A DNA stretch of 64,000 bases, taken from positions 16,492,001 to 16,556,000 of the forward strand of contig NC_083714.1 in the NCBI RefSeq assembly GCF_033118175.1, given 5' to 3'. Origin of the DNA: Dama dama. Its lineage: Eukaryota; Chordata; Mammalia; Artiodactyla; Cervidae. Below are positions 24,801-39,900 of this stretch, one piece after another. Each line of letters starts with the position of its first letter. Within the stretch, counting starts at the first letter, position 1. A program made the translations under genes and the position numbers. The notes under the pieces are model-generated. The model did not search any database, was not told the DNA's origin, and worked only from the letters and a program-made list of their open reading frames with translations.

Positions 24801-27800
24801 ATGAACAAAACCATCTCTGAAAGTAGATAAAATTATCCTAACTTCAGCCATAGGGAAATAGGTGTAAAGAACTGAACTCTGTATGTGGGCTCTATAAAAG
24901 CCAAAATCATAAAAAAAAAAGAATAAAATGATTACCAGGGGCTGGTGGTGAGAGAATAGGACAGATGTTAAGGATACAAACTTGCAACAAATATTAAATA
25001 AGACCTTGAGATCTAATGCACAGTACAGTGAATATAGAAAACAATACTGTATTATAGTCACCAAACTTGCTAAGAGACCAGAACATAATTATTCCAACCA
25101 CTACAAAGAAATTATAATTACACAATGTAATATAGGTGCTAGTGATCACTACAATGGCAATCATATTATAATATATAAATGTATTAAACTAACATGTTGT
25201 ACAGCTTATATTTATACAATGTTATATACCAAATGTATTTCAATTAAAACACCCAAAAAGTAAAGAACTAAATCACTTGGCTATGGTCACACAGTAAGAT
25301 GGCAACGGAACCACTCTACAATTTGTTCATTCTACTCAATGCAACATTTAGAGAGTGCCAAGAGCATGCCAGGTACCAGGGATCCACAGTTGAATTAAGT
25401 TTCTCCCTCATCCACTGATTCCCTCCTTCCTCCCCCAACTTAGCCCAACTACCTCTGTGGGTGGAGACTCCTCTCTGGGTGGAGACTCCTCTCTGGGTGA
25501 ACTAGGAGGGCAACTAAAAAACCTTAAGCAACACCTGAACCACAAGTTTTCTGGAAGGACTGGCTGCCCAGGGCATTCTAGTTGATGCTGTTCATCAATG
25601 AGATGCTTTTGGCAATGCCTTTGGCCAATCCTTGGACTCCACCCCCATGTTGTTGTTTAGTTGCTAAGTCAGGTCTGACTCTTTGTAACTGCATGGATTG
25701 CAGCACACAAGGCTTCCCTGTCCTCCACTATCTCCCAGAGTTTGCTCAAATTCATGTCCATTGAATTGGTGATGCCATGGGTGACTGATACTAAAAGGTT
25801 CCTCTCTTCTAGGAGGGTTGCCTTAAGTAGATTGGCTTATTTTGTCACTATCTTTCTGGTTTTTTAAGAACAAAGTAAATATGAAATTGGATCAAGTGTC
25901 TCCACACAAATGTAGGTGGGAGAGCCAGCACCGCATGACTGAAACCCTAAGACACCATTCCTGTGGCTGACACCATTGGAGGCCTAGGGAAACACTTCTC
26001 CAAATCGGTTGACTTACCTCCTCAGGAGAAAAGATAATTGCACCCATATGCCATGAAGGTTTGTGGATTGTGCTAATGCTCATGTGAAAGTGAGAAACTG
26101 TTTAGAAAAACAGGGAGTGTGTCTGGCTGGCAGGAAGGTTTAGATAAAAAAATAAAAACATATTATTTAACTCATCAAATTCATCCCACATGAAGCATGT
26201 GTGAGGCAAGATAATTGGTTCTTTACATCAGCAGCTAAATGTAGAATTGTGGGTTTTCTTTTTTATAAAAGCATGTAATAATGTCGTGTAACATTTTTTA
26301 AAAATACATAAAATAGAAGATTAAAACAAAAAAAAAAAAGGTAGGCGGGTCATGACAGGGAACTCGGTAGGTATTTGGGGCCTCTGGTTGTTCTTCAGCT
26401 AGTCCAAGGCTCTCTATTTCAAAACAGGGAAACCAAGGCTCAGAATAGGAAAGTGACATGCCCAAGCAAGCTCGGGAAAATTAAAACCCAACTGTTCTGA
26501 TACCCAGGCAAGGGCTATTTCCACCACACTCTGCTGCCCCTCTGTGGACATGAGCATGTATTAAGCTGTTCTATTGTGCTCTGGTGAGCACAAGAAAACT
26601 CCGTTCCTAAAGAAGGAAACTGGCAGAGAGGAAAGGTAACAGGAAATCCCTGTAAACTGAAACCATAAAAGCTAAACCCCGAGTCACCGTAAAAGGCTTT
26701 GAACTGGCAAGAATGACAGGAAATGATGGGAAAATAGAGGAAATGGGCCTCTAAGAGAGGAAACAGGGAGCATACCCAAGGCCTTTAGGTAGCCTCTGTT
26801 GTGGGTCTTTATCAAGCTAACTGGGTCCCTCCCACTCTCCCTCCCAGAAGTCAAGCCTGGGACATCCTCTCCAAAGAGGCTCTTGAGAAATGTGCTGATT
26901 ACCTACTAATAGCAGGTTATATTTAGTGCAACCTAAGCAAAGAACTAAAGAGCCTCTTGATGAAAGTGAAAGAAGAGAGTGAAAAAGTTGGCTTAAATCT
27001 CAACATTCAGAAAACTAAGATCATGGCATCCGGTCCCATCACTTCATGGCCAATAGATGGGGAAACAATGGAGACAGTGAGAGACTTTATTTCGGGAGAC
27101 TCCAAAATCACTGCAGATGGTGATTGCAGCCATGAAATTAAAAGACACTTACTCCTTGGAAGAAAAGCTATGACCAACCTAGACAGCATATTAAAAAGCA
27201 GAGACATTACTTTGCCAACAAAGGTCTGTTCAGTCAAAGCTATGGTTTTTCCAGTAGTCATGTATGGATATGAGAGTTGGATTATAAAGAAAGCTGAGCA
27301 CCGAAGAATTGATGCTTTTGACCTGTGATGTTGTTGAAGACTCTTGAGAGTCCCTTGGACTGCAAAGAGATGCAACCAGTCCATCCTAAAGGAAATCAGT
27401 CCTGAATATTCATTGGAAGTACTGATGCTGAGGCTGAAACTCCAATACTTTGGCTGCCTGATGCGAACAACTGACTCATTGGAAAAGATCCTGATGCTGG
27501 GAAAGATTAAAGGCAGGAGGAGAAGGGGACGACAGAGGTTGGATGGCATCACCAACTCGATGGACATGAGTTTGAGCAAGCTCCGGGAGTTGGTGAAGGA
27601 CAGGGAAGCCTGGTGTGCTGCAGTCCATGGGGTCGCAAAGAGTCAGACATGATTGAGCGACTGAACTGACTGACTGAGTGTACTAAATGTTTTTATGCAT
27701 GTTTTACTTCACTTAACCTTCTCAATAACCTTAGGAAAAAAACATATTTTTATCCATCTCCATTAATGGAAATGCAGAGAGGTTGAGTAGTGCACCCAGA

Positions 27801-29931
27801 GATGCACAACTATTTAAGTGGCAGGGCTCACATTTGAATCCAGGTCTTTCTACTATTAGCCTGTGTTGTTATTTATCATGCTTTGTACAAGTGGCTCCTT
27901 GCTGTAATAGAGGCTTTTTCTGAAAACTAAAGTACTGGGAACCTTTTCATTTCAACAACTGGTATCATTATAATGATGATGATGATGATACCAGACAACA
28001 ACTATTGACAGGTTACTATATTCAAAACCCTGTACTAGGTGTTTTGCATGTGTGATGTCATTTGATCCTCACAACAACCTCAGCAAGTAGCAATAAGCTC
28101 CCAAATGCTAAAAGATTTGCCCGAGGTCACAGAACTAAGGGTGTACTGATGATAAAGCCCACTTTTACCACTAGGCAATCCTCTCATGGGTTCTTCTCTG
28201 GCTCCTACTCTTGGTAAAGCCAATTAAAGGCTTGGTGAAGACGGCATTAAATGCATCAAAGCTAAAGTTGAACCAAGATAGATTCATTTGTATGGATAAA
28301 GTCCATGAAATCTTTATTTGATATCTAGAGTTCAATTAAAAACCATCGAAACACCTTTCTCAGCTTATATCTTTCATTTACTTAGTCAAATTTAAGTGTG
28401 AGGAAATTTGCACTCAGCTATTGCTGGCAGCCGTTGTCTGACTTTTCCCTTCTTACTGAATAGCTGATACATTTAACAAACAGATATTGGATTGCCATTG
28501 AGCAACATCTTAGTAATATATATGAGGATCAGTGAGCTAGTCTCAAATCCCTAGTGAGGACTTGAGAAAGTTACTGTGCTTATTGGATCTTATTAGCTAT
28601 AAATGAGAACACTGATTGATCTGCATGGTCCCTCTCCTTGTAAGTTTCAGTTCAAGCTCATGATTCTTTTTTTCTATTTAAAATATGATTCATTAATTTA
28701 TTTTTATTGAGATACAATTGACATATAAAATTATATTAGTTTCAGACATAAAACATAATGATTCACTATATGCATATATTATGAAATAATCACCAGAGTA
28801 AATCTATTTAACATCCATCACCACATATTTTTTTCTTATGATGAGAAATGTTAAGATCTACTCTTTTAGCAACTTTCAAATATACAATGTCAATCATAAA
28901 ATACGACTTCCCTGATGGCTCAGGTGGTAAAGAATCTGCCTGCAGTGCAGGAAACCCAGGTTTGGCCCCTGGATCAGGAAGATCCCCTGGAGAAGGGGAT
29001 GGCTACCCACTCCGGGATTCTTGCCTGGTAAATCCCATGGAGAGAGGAGACTGGTGGGCTACAGTCCATGGGGTCATAGAGTCAGACGTGACTAAGCAGA
29101 CATCATTAACTATAATAACCATGCATACATTACATGGCTAGTACTTATACATTTTATAAACAAAAGTTTGTACCTTTTGACTCCATTTACCCATTTCACC
29201 CAGTGCCCACTCCTGGCCTCTGGCAATGACCAACCTATTTTTGGTATCTAAGAATTTATTTTTATCTTTTGTCATTGGTTGATTTTTTCAGATCATACAG
29301 TACTTGTATTTGTCTGTCTGACTTACTGATATTTCACTTAGCATAATGCCCTCAAAGTCAATCCATGTTGTTGCAAATGTCAAGATTTCCTTGCTTTCTA
29401 AGGCTGAATAATATTCCATTGTATACATTTTCTTTATATATTCATTCATTGGTGGACATGGTAAGGTTGTTTCTATGTCATGTCTATTGTAAATAATTCT
29501 GCAATGAACATAGGGGTACATATATCTTTTCAAGTAAGTGCCTTTGTTTCCTTTGAATAAATACCCAGAAGTGGAATTGTTAGATCATATGGTAGTTCTA
29601 TTCTTAATTTTTTGAGGAACCTCCATACTGTTCTCCATAGTGGCTATACCAATTTACATTACCACCAACAGTGCACAAATGTTCCCTTTTCTCTGCATCC
29701 TTACCAACACTTGTTATTTCCTGTATTTTTTGATGATAGCCATTCTGACAGGTGTGAGGTGACATCTCACTGTGGATTTTATTTGCATTTCCTTGATGAT
29801 TCGTGATGTTGAGCACCTTTCTGTGTACCTATTGGACATCGGTCATCTGCATATCTTTTTTTGAAAAATGTCTATTCATATCCTCTGACCATATTTAAAT
29901 TAGATTTTTTAAATTATTGATTTATATGACT

Positions 29932-29965
<34 letters not shown>

Positions 29966-30869
29966 ATACTAGCAGCTTATCAGATATCTGATTTGCATAT
30001 ATTTTCTTCCATTTGGTAGGTTACCTTTTCATTTTGTTGATGGTTTCCTTTGCTGTACAGAAGTTGTTCAGTTTGATGTAGTTCCACTTGTTTAATTTTG
30101 CTTTTGTTGCCTTTGTGTTTGGGGTAAAATCCAAAAAAATCATTGCTAAGATCCATATCAGGGAGTCTACTGCCTACGTTTTTCTGCTGGGAGTTTTATG
30201 GTTTCAGGTCTTATGTAAAGTCTTTAACCCAGTTTGAGTTACTCTTTATGTATGGTGTAAGATGTGGTCCAGTTTCATTCTTTTGCATGTGGACATCAAG
30301 ATTTCCTGATACCATTTATTGAAGAGACTACCCTTTTCCCATTGTATATTCTTGTTTCCATTATCACAGATTAACTGACCCATGTGTGGGTTTATTTCTG
30401 AGCTCTGTGTTCTCTTCCATTGATCTATGTGTCTGTTTTTACGCCAACAGTATACTGCCTTTTGACTACTATAACTTTGTAATATGGTTTGAAATCAGGA
30501 AGTGCGGTGCCTCTAGCTTTGTTCTTCTTTCTCAAGATTGCCTTGGTTATTCAGGTGTTGTGTGGTTCCATACAAGTTAATTTTTTCTTTAAGTGAAGAA
30601 GAAGAAGGAGTCAATTCCCTAAAATTGACTGGTGGGTAAGAGCCAGGTAATTGATTTTCCAGAGGGGTAGAGCAGTCACTAGGGGAGGACTGGGACCCCA
30701 GGGCACCAGGAAGATGGACTGAGAAATAGGAGAGCAGATCCTAGAAACAGGAGAAGGTTGGAAAAAAAGAGTTCAAACTTTTGGAAGGCAAGGGGTTTGA
30801 GATATTTTTTGCAACTCTAAGTTTTTATTTTGAGATCTGTATCTTCCCTCTCTGCCTCAGATTGTTTAT

Positions 30870-30920
<51 letters not shown>

Positions 30921-33900
30921 TCTTTCTCTCAAGAAGATAAAACACACATAAGGAGTAGATATCCCAGAAGACCAGATAGAGGCCTTAGGTAGACTGCATG
31001 TGATCTTAGAATTTGGAACACAAAAACTTTTTTATGTATCTTTATACCTTTCTTCTATGATCAAGTTTTACAGGACCATTTAGGTGCCTTTATGAATACA
31101 AGTCAAACTCAGAGGCACTTTAAAATTTCCCATGAATACTCATTCCACTGAAACTCTTTGAGAATTCCATCATGTCCAGTCACTGCCTTATTTATTTGTA
31201 CTCTGATTACACTAAAAGATTGATAGGGAACTCAGGCTGAGTCCAGGTGGTGGGGGTGGGAGAGACAGGATGAAATACAGGGTATTTTCCATGGTGTTTC
31301 TGAAAACAATAGAGCTAAAGTGTATTTTAAGGGAAAAAATCTCAAATGACTCAAGACACACACTCACCAATAGAGAGGGGGCGAGTCAATGTAGTACACA
31401 CAGGAAACTGAATCAGGAGACAGGCTCCACTCATAGTTCTGACTTTAACTTGCTGTGTGACCTTATACAAATTGCCATACCTCTCTATATCTCGGGATTT
31501 CCTCATTATAAAATAGGCATATTGCCATCTTCTGTGCATGCACTTTTGAGGATCAGATTAGCTCATATTCATGAGAACACATTGCAAATGTGATCCATTC
31601 ATAAAGTACAAAAAGACCTTTGTACATAAAGTACAAAGAGACCTTACCTTAGAATCACATGCTGCTGATAACACAATGGTTTTATAAACTTGCTTGAAAA
31701 CAGCGATCTGACCTTAGAAGTATCTAGCTTTTCTAAATTCTCAATGGGACTCATTTGTGTACCCAATACTTATAGGCCATTGGGTATGAAGGAATCCCAT
31801 AATAGTTCTGTAGCTCTAAGAGGATTTGAATATCACAGCAAAGCTGAAGTATGTATATTAGGACATCAGTTGAAATCAACTGAAATCTCTGCTTCTATTG
31901 TCCTTCCTATCCCCTTCATCTCTCTCAAACCAGTCAGGGTAAGAAGCTTTGTTCCTTGGGTATGGTCCATGTCTTTCTTGTCTCTGAGTCTTTCCCTTCC
32001 CAAAATACAGAGCACATAGTAGGGTGCAGAGCCTAGAGCAGAATCAAAGTAATGCCATCATTTGACTCTCTACTCCCCAGCACATTCTACTTTGTAAGGA
32101 AACCCATCACCTCTTTTAAGTCAAATACTGTGCTAGGTCCTTCAATACACTTTTTCTTATTTCATTGCAACAACAACACTCCATGATTAGCCCACCAGGC
32201 TCCTCTGTCCATGGAAATTTCCAAGCAAGAATATTGGAGTGCGTTGCCATTTCATTCTTCTGGGGATCTTCCCAACCCAGGGCTCAAACCCACATCCTCC
32301 TGCATCTCCTGCATTGGCAGGCAGATTCTTTACCACTGAGCCACCTGTAAAACCCCATGGTATCATTAGTATCACAGAGAAGAAAACTGAGACACAAACA
32401 TCAACTGACTTTACCCCATAGGTAGCAGAGCCTGGATACCAACAAAGTCGTTTGACTCCAAACTCTATGATCTTCCAGTATACCACGCTGCCTCTCGAGG
32501 AAAAGAGAACAAAAACCTGGAGACTGGACACTCAGGGTACTTTTCTCCTAGTTTATCATCCATCCTCACAATATCTAAGGTATGTGAAGATGCTTCCACA
32601 CTATCTGAATTTCCAGAGTATTAAAGAAAGGTCTAAGAAAAAAGGCTATACTTCTAGCATTGGCATTCCCAAATCTTGGCATTCACAAGTTTGGCATTCC
32701 CATCACATCATAAAATATTTCTTTTAAATTCTATTACATGTTTTACCATTGCTCCTGGCACCTCTGTATTACAAGGGAACAACTACCAATAGAACTGTCA
32801 TTGTCATGTATGCTTGGCCAGTTGACTAGAAATGTGTCAAGAATGGCACAGGTTTTTAGTATTAACCAGGAAGCTGTATATTGTCACCCTGCTTTTTAAA
32901 TTATATGCAGAGTACATCATGAGAAATGCTGGGCTGGAGGAAGCACAAGCTGGAATCAAGATTGTCGGGATCAATAACCTCAGATATGCAGATGACACCA
33001 AATTGCAGAAAGTGAAGAAGAACTAAAGAATCTCTCAATGAAAGTGAAAGAGGAGAGTGAAAAAGTTGGCTTAAAGCTCAACATTCAGAAAACCAAGATC
33101 ATGGCATCTGGTCCCATCACTGGCAAATAGATGGGGAAACAGTGGAAACAGTGGCTGATTTTATTTTGGGGGGCTCCAAAATCACTGCAGATGGTGACTG
33201 CAGCCATGAAATTAAAAGACACTTACTCCTTGGAAGGAAAGTTATGACCAACCCAGACAGCATATTAAAAAGCACTACTTTGCCAACAAAGGTCTGTCTA
33301 GTCAAGATTATGGTTTTTCCAGTAGTCATGTATGAATATGAGTTTGGATTATAAAGAAAGCTGAGTGCTGAAGAATTGGTGCTTTTGAACTGTGGTGTTG
33401 GAGAAGACTTTTGAGAGTCCCTTGGACTGCAAGGAGATCCAACCAGTCCATCCTAAAGGAGTGTTCATTGGAAGGACTGATGTTGAAGTTGAAACTCCAA
33501 TACTTTGGCCACCTGATGCAAAGAGCTGACTCATTTGAAAAGACCCTGATGCTGGGAAAGATTAAAGGCAGGAGGAGATGGGGACGACAGAGGATGAGAT
33601 GGTTGGATGGCATCACCGACTCAATGGACATGAGTTTGGGTAAACTCTGGGAGTTGATGATGGACAGGGAGGCCTGGCGTGCTGTGGTCCATGGGGTCAC
33701 AAAGAGTCGGAGACGACTGAGTGACTGAACTGAACTGAACTGAAGGAAGGTCCTAATATAGGGGCATGTTATTGGAGAATATGGGCAGCAAATGCAGGCC
33801 TCAGAAGAATAAGAGACGTGAGCAATTGGAAGAATGCAACAGTGAATCAAAAAAGGAACTAGGAGGACTTGACTCAAGCAAAATTCTGTAATTCCTTCAT

Positions 33901-36900
33901 CCCTATGGATTCACAGAGCACAGTGTTTAGTGCACTAAGGAGAGGGGCATTATTGTCTTTAGGCAAATATATGGTGCATGAGAGAAGGGTAAATAAAGGA
34001 GATGAGAAAAGTCGTGATCCTATGGTAAAAAATTGAAGGCCATCAACTTGGAACAGAGACAGACATAAACAAAGTTGCCCTTTTGGGAACTAAGTCCTTA
34101 GTGGTGATGATTGGTGCAGAAAATTGCCAAATGATTACATGCAACTCACATCTCCAGTTTTCCCTCTGGTATTTTATTGCTACATTAATCAAAGCAGCAA
34201 CTGATTCTATTAGAATAATATTACGCCCATACCAAAATCCAGTCAACATCTCAAGAAAGACATCTACAGGTTAACAAATATAGATGCAAAAATCCTTAGC
34301 AAAATTTGAGCAAACCAAATCCAGCAACATATAAAATGGATTACACACCATGATCAATTAGGATTTGTCCCAGAAATTCAAGGTTGGTTTAATATATGAA
34401 AATCAATCAATAAAAACATATGATTATCTCAGTAGGTGTAGAAAAATCACTTGACAAAATTCAGCACCTTTTCAGGATGAAAACACAACACTAGGAATAG
34501 ATAAAAGGAAACTTTTTCAACCCAATAAAAGCCATCTATGAAAATAGCCTATGCATGCATGCTCAGTCACTTCAGTCATGGCCAACTCTTTGCAACCCTA
34601 TGGACAGTAGCCCATCAGGCTCCTCAGTCCATCGGATTCTCCAGGCAAGAATACTAGAGTGGTTTTCCCTGCCCTCCTCCAGGGGATCTTCCTAACAGAG
34701 ATCAAACCCATGTCTTCTGTGTCTCCTGCATTGCAGGCAGATTCTTTACTGCTGAGACACTGGGAAAGTCCAAAAATAGCCTAGTCAACATCAATACTTA
34801 GTGGTGAAAAACTGTATGATTTACCCCTAAGATCACAGATAAGGATGTTCACTGTCACAAGTTCTATTCAACATTGTCCTGGAGGTTCGAGCCAGGGCAA
34901 TTACACAAAGAAAAGATTGGAAAGGAAGATGTAAAACTTCTCTCTTCTCAGATGACATGATCAGGTATATAATAAATCCTAAGCAATCTACTAAAAAATC
35001 ATTAGAATTAGCAAAGGTGTTCTGCAAGGTTGCAGGATACAAGGTCATCCAGAAAAGTTATTTGTATTTCTATATACTAATATGGGCTTCCCAGGTGGCA
35101 CTAGTGGTGAAAAACCCGCCAGCCAATGCAGGAGATGCAAGAGACCCAGGCTCGATCCCTGGATTGGAAAGATCCCTTGGAGGAGGGCATGGCAACCCAC
35201 TCCAGTATTCTTGCCTGGAGAATCCCATGGACAGAGGAGCCTGGTCAGCTACAGTCCATAGGGTGGCACAGAGTCAGATACGACTGAAGCGACTTAGCAC
35301 ACACACATACACTAACAATGAGCAATCCAAAAATAAAATTAAGAAAACAATTCCATTTACAATATCATCAAAAACAACAAAATACCTAGGGATACATGTC
35401 ACCAAACAAATTGTAAGACTTGTATACTGAAAACTAAAAAATATCATCAAAAGAGATTTAAGATAACCTGATTCACTGGAACATCATCTTGTGTTCATGG
35501 GTTGGGAAACTTAAAATGACTAAAGAGGTTATACACTCCAAACTGATGTATAGATTCAATCCAATCTCTATCAAAATCCCAGCTCACTTTTTTTTGCAGA
35601 AATTGAAAAGTTGAACCTAAAATTCACAGGGAAACACAAGGGGGCCAGAGTAGCCAAAACAATCTTCACAACTTTAGATTTGGGACTACTAATTGTATTC
35701 TTAGATATGACACCAAAAATACAAGCCACAAGAGAAAAATTAGATAAAAGCAGATTTCATTAAAATTAAATAATTTTATATTTCAAAAGATGTCATCAAG
35801 AAAGTGAAAATACAATCTACAGAATGAGGAAAAGTACTTGCAAGTCACATTTCTGAAAGGGGTCTAGTGTCCAGAATACATTAAGAACTCTTACAACTCA
35901 ACAAAAATAGGCAAATAACCCAGTTAAAAATCAGCAAAGGATTTGAATAGGCATTTCTCCAAAGATATAGAAATGGCCAATATGTAAATGAAAAAATGCT
36001 TAACATCAGTCATGAGGGAAATGAAAATTGAAGTCACAATGAGATATCATTTCCCACACATTAGGATGGCTATAATTTTAAAAATGTGAAATAAGTATTG
36101 GTGAAGATGCTGGAAAATTGGAACCCTTGTACATTGCTGGTGGAAATGTAAAATGATGCAGTCACTTTGGAAAACAACTTGCAAGGTCCTCAGAAGGCTT
36201 AAATATAGAATTATCATTTGACACAGCAATTCTGTGCTTACCTAGATATACACCCAAGAGAAATAAAAATAGATTTCCATACAAAAATGTGTACACTAAT
36301 TATTATAGCAGTATTAATCATTATAGCCCCAAAGTAGAAAGGCCGAAGTATTATATATCAACTGCTGCTGCTGCTGCTAAGTCGCGTCAGTCGTGTCCGA
36401 CTCTGTGCGACCCCATAGACGGCAGCCCACCAGGCTCCTCTGTCCCTGGGATTCTCCAGGCAAGAATACTGGAGTGGGCTGCCATTTCCTTCTCCATACA
36501 TCAACTGATAAGTGGATAAATAAAATATAGCTATACAATGGAATGTTATTCATCTATGAAAGGCAAAAGTACTGATACAAGTTACAACATGGATGGACCT
36601 TGAAAACATTATGCTAAGTAAAAGGAGTCAGACCCACAAAGTCACATGTGATATGATTCCATTTATCTGAAATGTCCAGAACAGGCAAATCTAAATTGAC
36701 AGTGGTTGCCAGGGGCTGGGCACAGGGAGGAATAAGAAGTGGCTGCTAATGGGTAAGGGGTTTCTTTTGGGGATTTTGAAAATATTCTGAAATTGGATAG
36801 TAGTGATCGTACAACCATGTGAATATAGTAAAACCCACTAACTGTACACTTTTAAAGGGCAAATTTTATACTATGCAAATTTTATATCAATAAAACTGTT

Positions 36901-39900
36901 ACTTTTTTCAGTCAAAAAAAATAAAATTTACTTTTTAGAGCAGTCTTAGTTTCACAGCAAAGTTGAGCAGACAGTTACAGAGATTTCTCCTCTGCACCCT
37001 GTCCACCACACCCACGACCACCCTCACTGTCAACATCCCACAGTGGAGTGGAAATTTTTTATGATTGATGAATCAACACTGACACATCATAACCACCCAA
37101 AGTCCATAGGGTATATTACAAATCACTTGTGGTATCATACATTCAATATGCTTGGACAAAGGTGCTTAGTCACTCAATTGTGTCCAACTCTTTGCAATCC
37201 CATGGACTTTAGCCCACCAGGCTCCTCTGTCCATGGGATTCTCCAGGAAAGAATCCTGGAGTGGGTTGCCATTTCCTTCTCCAGGGGATCTTCCCGACCC
37301 AGGGATCGAACATGCATCTCCTGCATTGGCAGACGGATTCTTTACCACTGAGCCACCTGGGTGTGTCCACCATTATAGTAGATACTGAGTCTGACAGAAC
37401 AGTTTCACTGCCCTAAAAATGCTCTGTTAAAGCCTTTATTTATTTTTTTTTTAAGTAGAATTATAGGAGTAAGAACCCAGTAAGAGACGTGTGCTAAATC
37501 TTCAGCTTTCTCTACCCTGGTTAGCAGCACCAGTGTCTTGCTTCTTTTTCCTCCAGTCCCTGCCCCCAAAGTTTCTTTTTGAATTTCTTTACTCCTTCCT
37601 TCACCTATGGTAGAATCATTGTGTTTACCAGTCAGCCCCACCCTGAGCCAGGAACACTGGACATGCTAGGGTCTTCATTTTGTCACATCTTCTCTACTGT
37701 CCTTTCCTTATATTATGTTTGTACAGTAAACAACTCTCTCCAAAAATGAGTCAGGTAAGGCTCAAAAAACAGTCTGAGGTAACAGAGAGAAAAGGGAAGT
37801 ATGGGAGCATAAGCTACAGTGAATGGGTGGCCTCATTGTTCCAAAATCCTCTACTACAATTGAAAATACTCAAGGAAACCTAGACATTCCATCCTGGTAG
37901 TTTGGACAAGTATTTTGAAATCTTCCAGGTAGAGTCTAATCTATTCCCAATTCACAATAATAAACTTAAGTCATTCTCAAAGAAGTTGGCAACCATAGAA
38001 GAGTCCAAAGTTATTTCTGTCACCCATTTTAATATTTAACACCTCTTGTCATTAACATGCCAGTAACAATGTAAAAATGCCAGTAACAATTCCCAATGTT
38101 TAACTTAGGTTCCTAATGCATGATATAAAACAAATTATCTCTTGCTTTATGCTCAGTGGAGAGTGAGAAGAGCTACTATTGATTTGTATTTGGAAAATAG
38201 TTGCCTAGAAAGAAATACTAATAGAGTCTAGGACTTATTCAAAGGATGACAGATCTGCAGTCTCTAAGCATTTAGAATCCCTCTGTAGATAAAACTGAAA
38301 CTGTTAGTCGCTCAGTCATGCCCAACTCCTTGTAAAGCCATGGACTGTGGCCCACTAAGCTCCCCTGTCCATGGGATTCTCTGGACTGGAGTGGGCTGCC
38401 ATTTCCTTCTCTAGGGGATGTTCTGGACCCAGGGATCAAACCCAGGTCTCCTGCATTACAGGCAGATTCTTTACCATCTGAGCCACCAGGGAAGCTCTCT
38501 GTAGACAGGGTTGCCCTAAATCGGTCACAGAACTCTGGGTAAAAGTACATAAGGGTGTGGTAAGACATCGTTAAAGAAGCAGAATTTATGTTCAATCCTT
38601 GTAAATTAGCAAGGCCGCATGAGACTAACCAAGATACCACTTTCCACAAGCTAACACAATGAAAGATTCAGGCAAGCACCACTAGCAAGTACAGGCCCCT
38701 CTAAGAGCACTTTGAGAAACCGATTCCCCATCACTGCCATCTTGCACAAGCCATCTTACCTAACTGAAATTGATTGGAGACATTCCCACACGTTTGCATT
38801 ATCTCCGGGCTATTCCATCCTAAGGGGTATAATGCACAGCCTGAGCTTATCAGCAGTCCTGGAAAAAAAAAAAATACATACAGGCAGAAAAAAATATAAC
38901 AGGTCTCCGTCATCCCAACATCCCCCCTGGATTAGCTCAGCTCAAATTCTGCCTCTTCCACTCAGAGTTTACCTTTCCTCTTTTGCCCTAGATATCTATG
39001 ACACTATCAACTCAACAGGATGTCTTTACTGTGTCATGGGTGGTGAGCTGCAACAGATAGTAAAGGGGCCAACTCATTAAAAAAAAGGACAGTATTGGGG
39101 ATTGAGACCAACCAATGTACTTTTTACAGCCAAAATGTTTTTGCCAATGATTCACAAAGCTGAGTTGGCCTCTCCAACCAGATTCCTCTTCTATCTTGGT
39201 CTGATTTACAAAGAGCAACAAGGTAGAGACAGCTACTTTTCCCTACAATTCAGCCTTTTCTAAGAGTCAGGTCAGTCTCTACTAGTTGAAGATAGGTCAT
39301 GATTTCTGTAACTTGAAGTCAGTTGCCAGACTGAGATCTACACAAAGCATACACATTATATAGGCGTCTACTGGTGAGCAGGGGACCACACTTCCTCCTC
39401 CAGAAACACTTCTGAGAGAACATTCCAGCTTCAAGCTAAGCATTCCTACTTTCTTTAGCTTTCAAAACCTTCCACTGTGCCCCTTGCCTTCATCTCATTT
39501 TGTTGAGGTCATTTAATTATTAGAGGACAACTCTGTGCGATCTTAGTGATAACCTTACTCTTCTGACTAGAGATATAAATCTGGGTCTACTTGCTGGCAC
39601 TGCCTTTTAAGGACATTTACGTCAACTACAGCTCTTATTTGCTGCCTAGGTTTACATTTTGTAACCTGTGACCCACTCCCCCTTGCCTTTGGCGATCATG
39701 AATTGGACTAAGCATTGGCATCTGACACAAGAGCAACCAAATTCGTTGGCTGGCCAGTAATGGGTGATATAGCATGCTCTGAAGAGAATAGCTGGGCCAG
39801 ATTCTTGTTTCTGGAAATTTTAATCAAGGAATACAGAAACGTTGTGCTAGTTAGCAGATGGAGCAGAAGATAGGAAAAAAAACACCAGGAGGTAAAATCA

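Larger units (their letters stand above)
28690..30590 (-). mobile_element. L1M-type LINE 3' half
   Basis: The plus strand begins with the complement of an L1M 3' UTR (tttttattgagatacaattg, acatataaaattatattag). It then shows ORF2 in reverse through the intersection of the C-terminal part (actccatagtggctatac-type block near 29635), up to about 30590. A SINE is inserted at 28904-29100. The frame is broken throughout. It is the same family as the element at 1871 but a separate insertion. Confidence 0.85.
34265..36925 (+). mobile_element. L1M-type LINE, 3' 2.7 kb, with three SINEs inserted
   Basis: Sense ORF2 starts at aacaaatatagatgcaaaaa and continues through a degraded RT to the 3' UTR. It ends with AATAAA at about 36889 followed by an A-rich stretch. 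Three SINEs interrupt it (34552, 35084, 36365). No long open frame remains. Confidence 0.88.
856..38759 (-). other. LHFPL1: LHFPL1 intron 2 (37.9 kb)
   Basis: This intron is bounded by GTAAGA at 38759 and CCACAG at 856. It consists mostly of transposons: L1M copies, a nested L1_BT, four long BovB copies, many Bov-tA SINEs, MIR, L2 and MER elements. I found no additional exon or independent gene in it. Confidence 0.85.

Noticed and set aside
27007..27579. 190-codon minus-strand open frame
   Set aside because: It is the antisense reading of the BovB fragment at 26937-27675; the same antisense protein recurs at every BovB copy (23142-23519, 33326-33877, 20365-20754), so it is a repeat shadow.
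13902..33744. Recurrent near-identical blocks across 14-33 kb as a segmental duplication or array
   Set aside because: The similarity stops at BovB element borders and several copies have their own target duplications, so they are independent insertions.
33326..33877. 183-codon minus-strand open frame
   Set aside because: Antisense of the BovB 3' region plus flank, with no independent domain.
34957..35430. 157-codon plus-strand open frame
   Set aside because: It runs from degraded L1 ORF2 through an inserted Bov-tA SINE and back into L1; a chance fusion of repeats.
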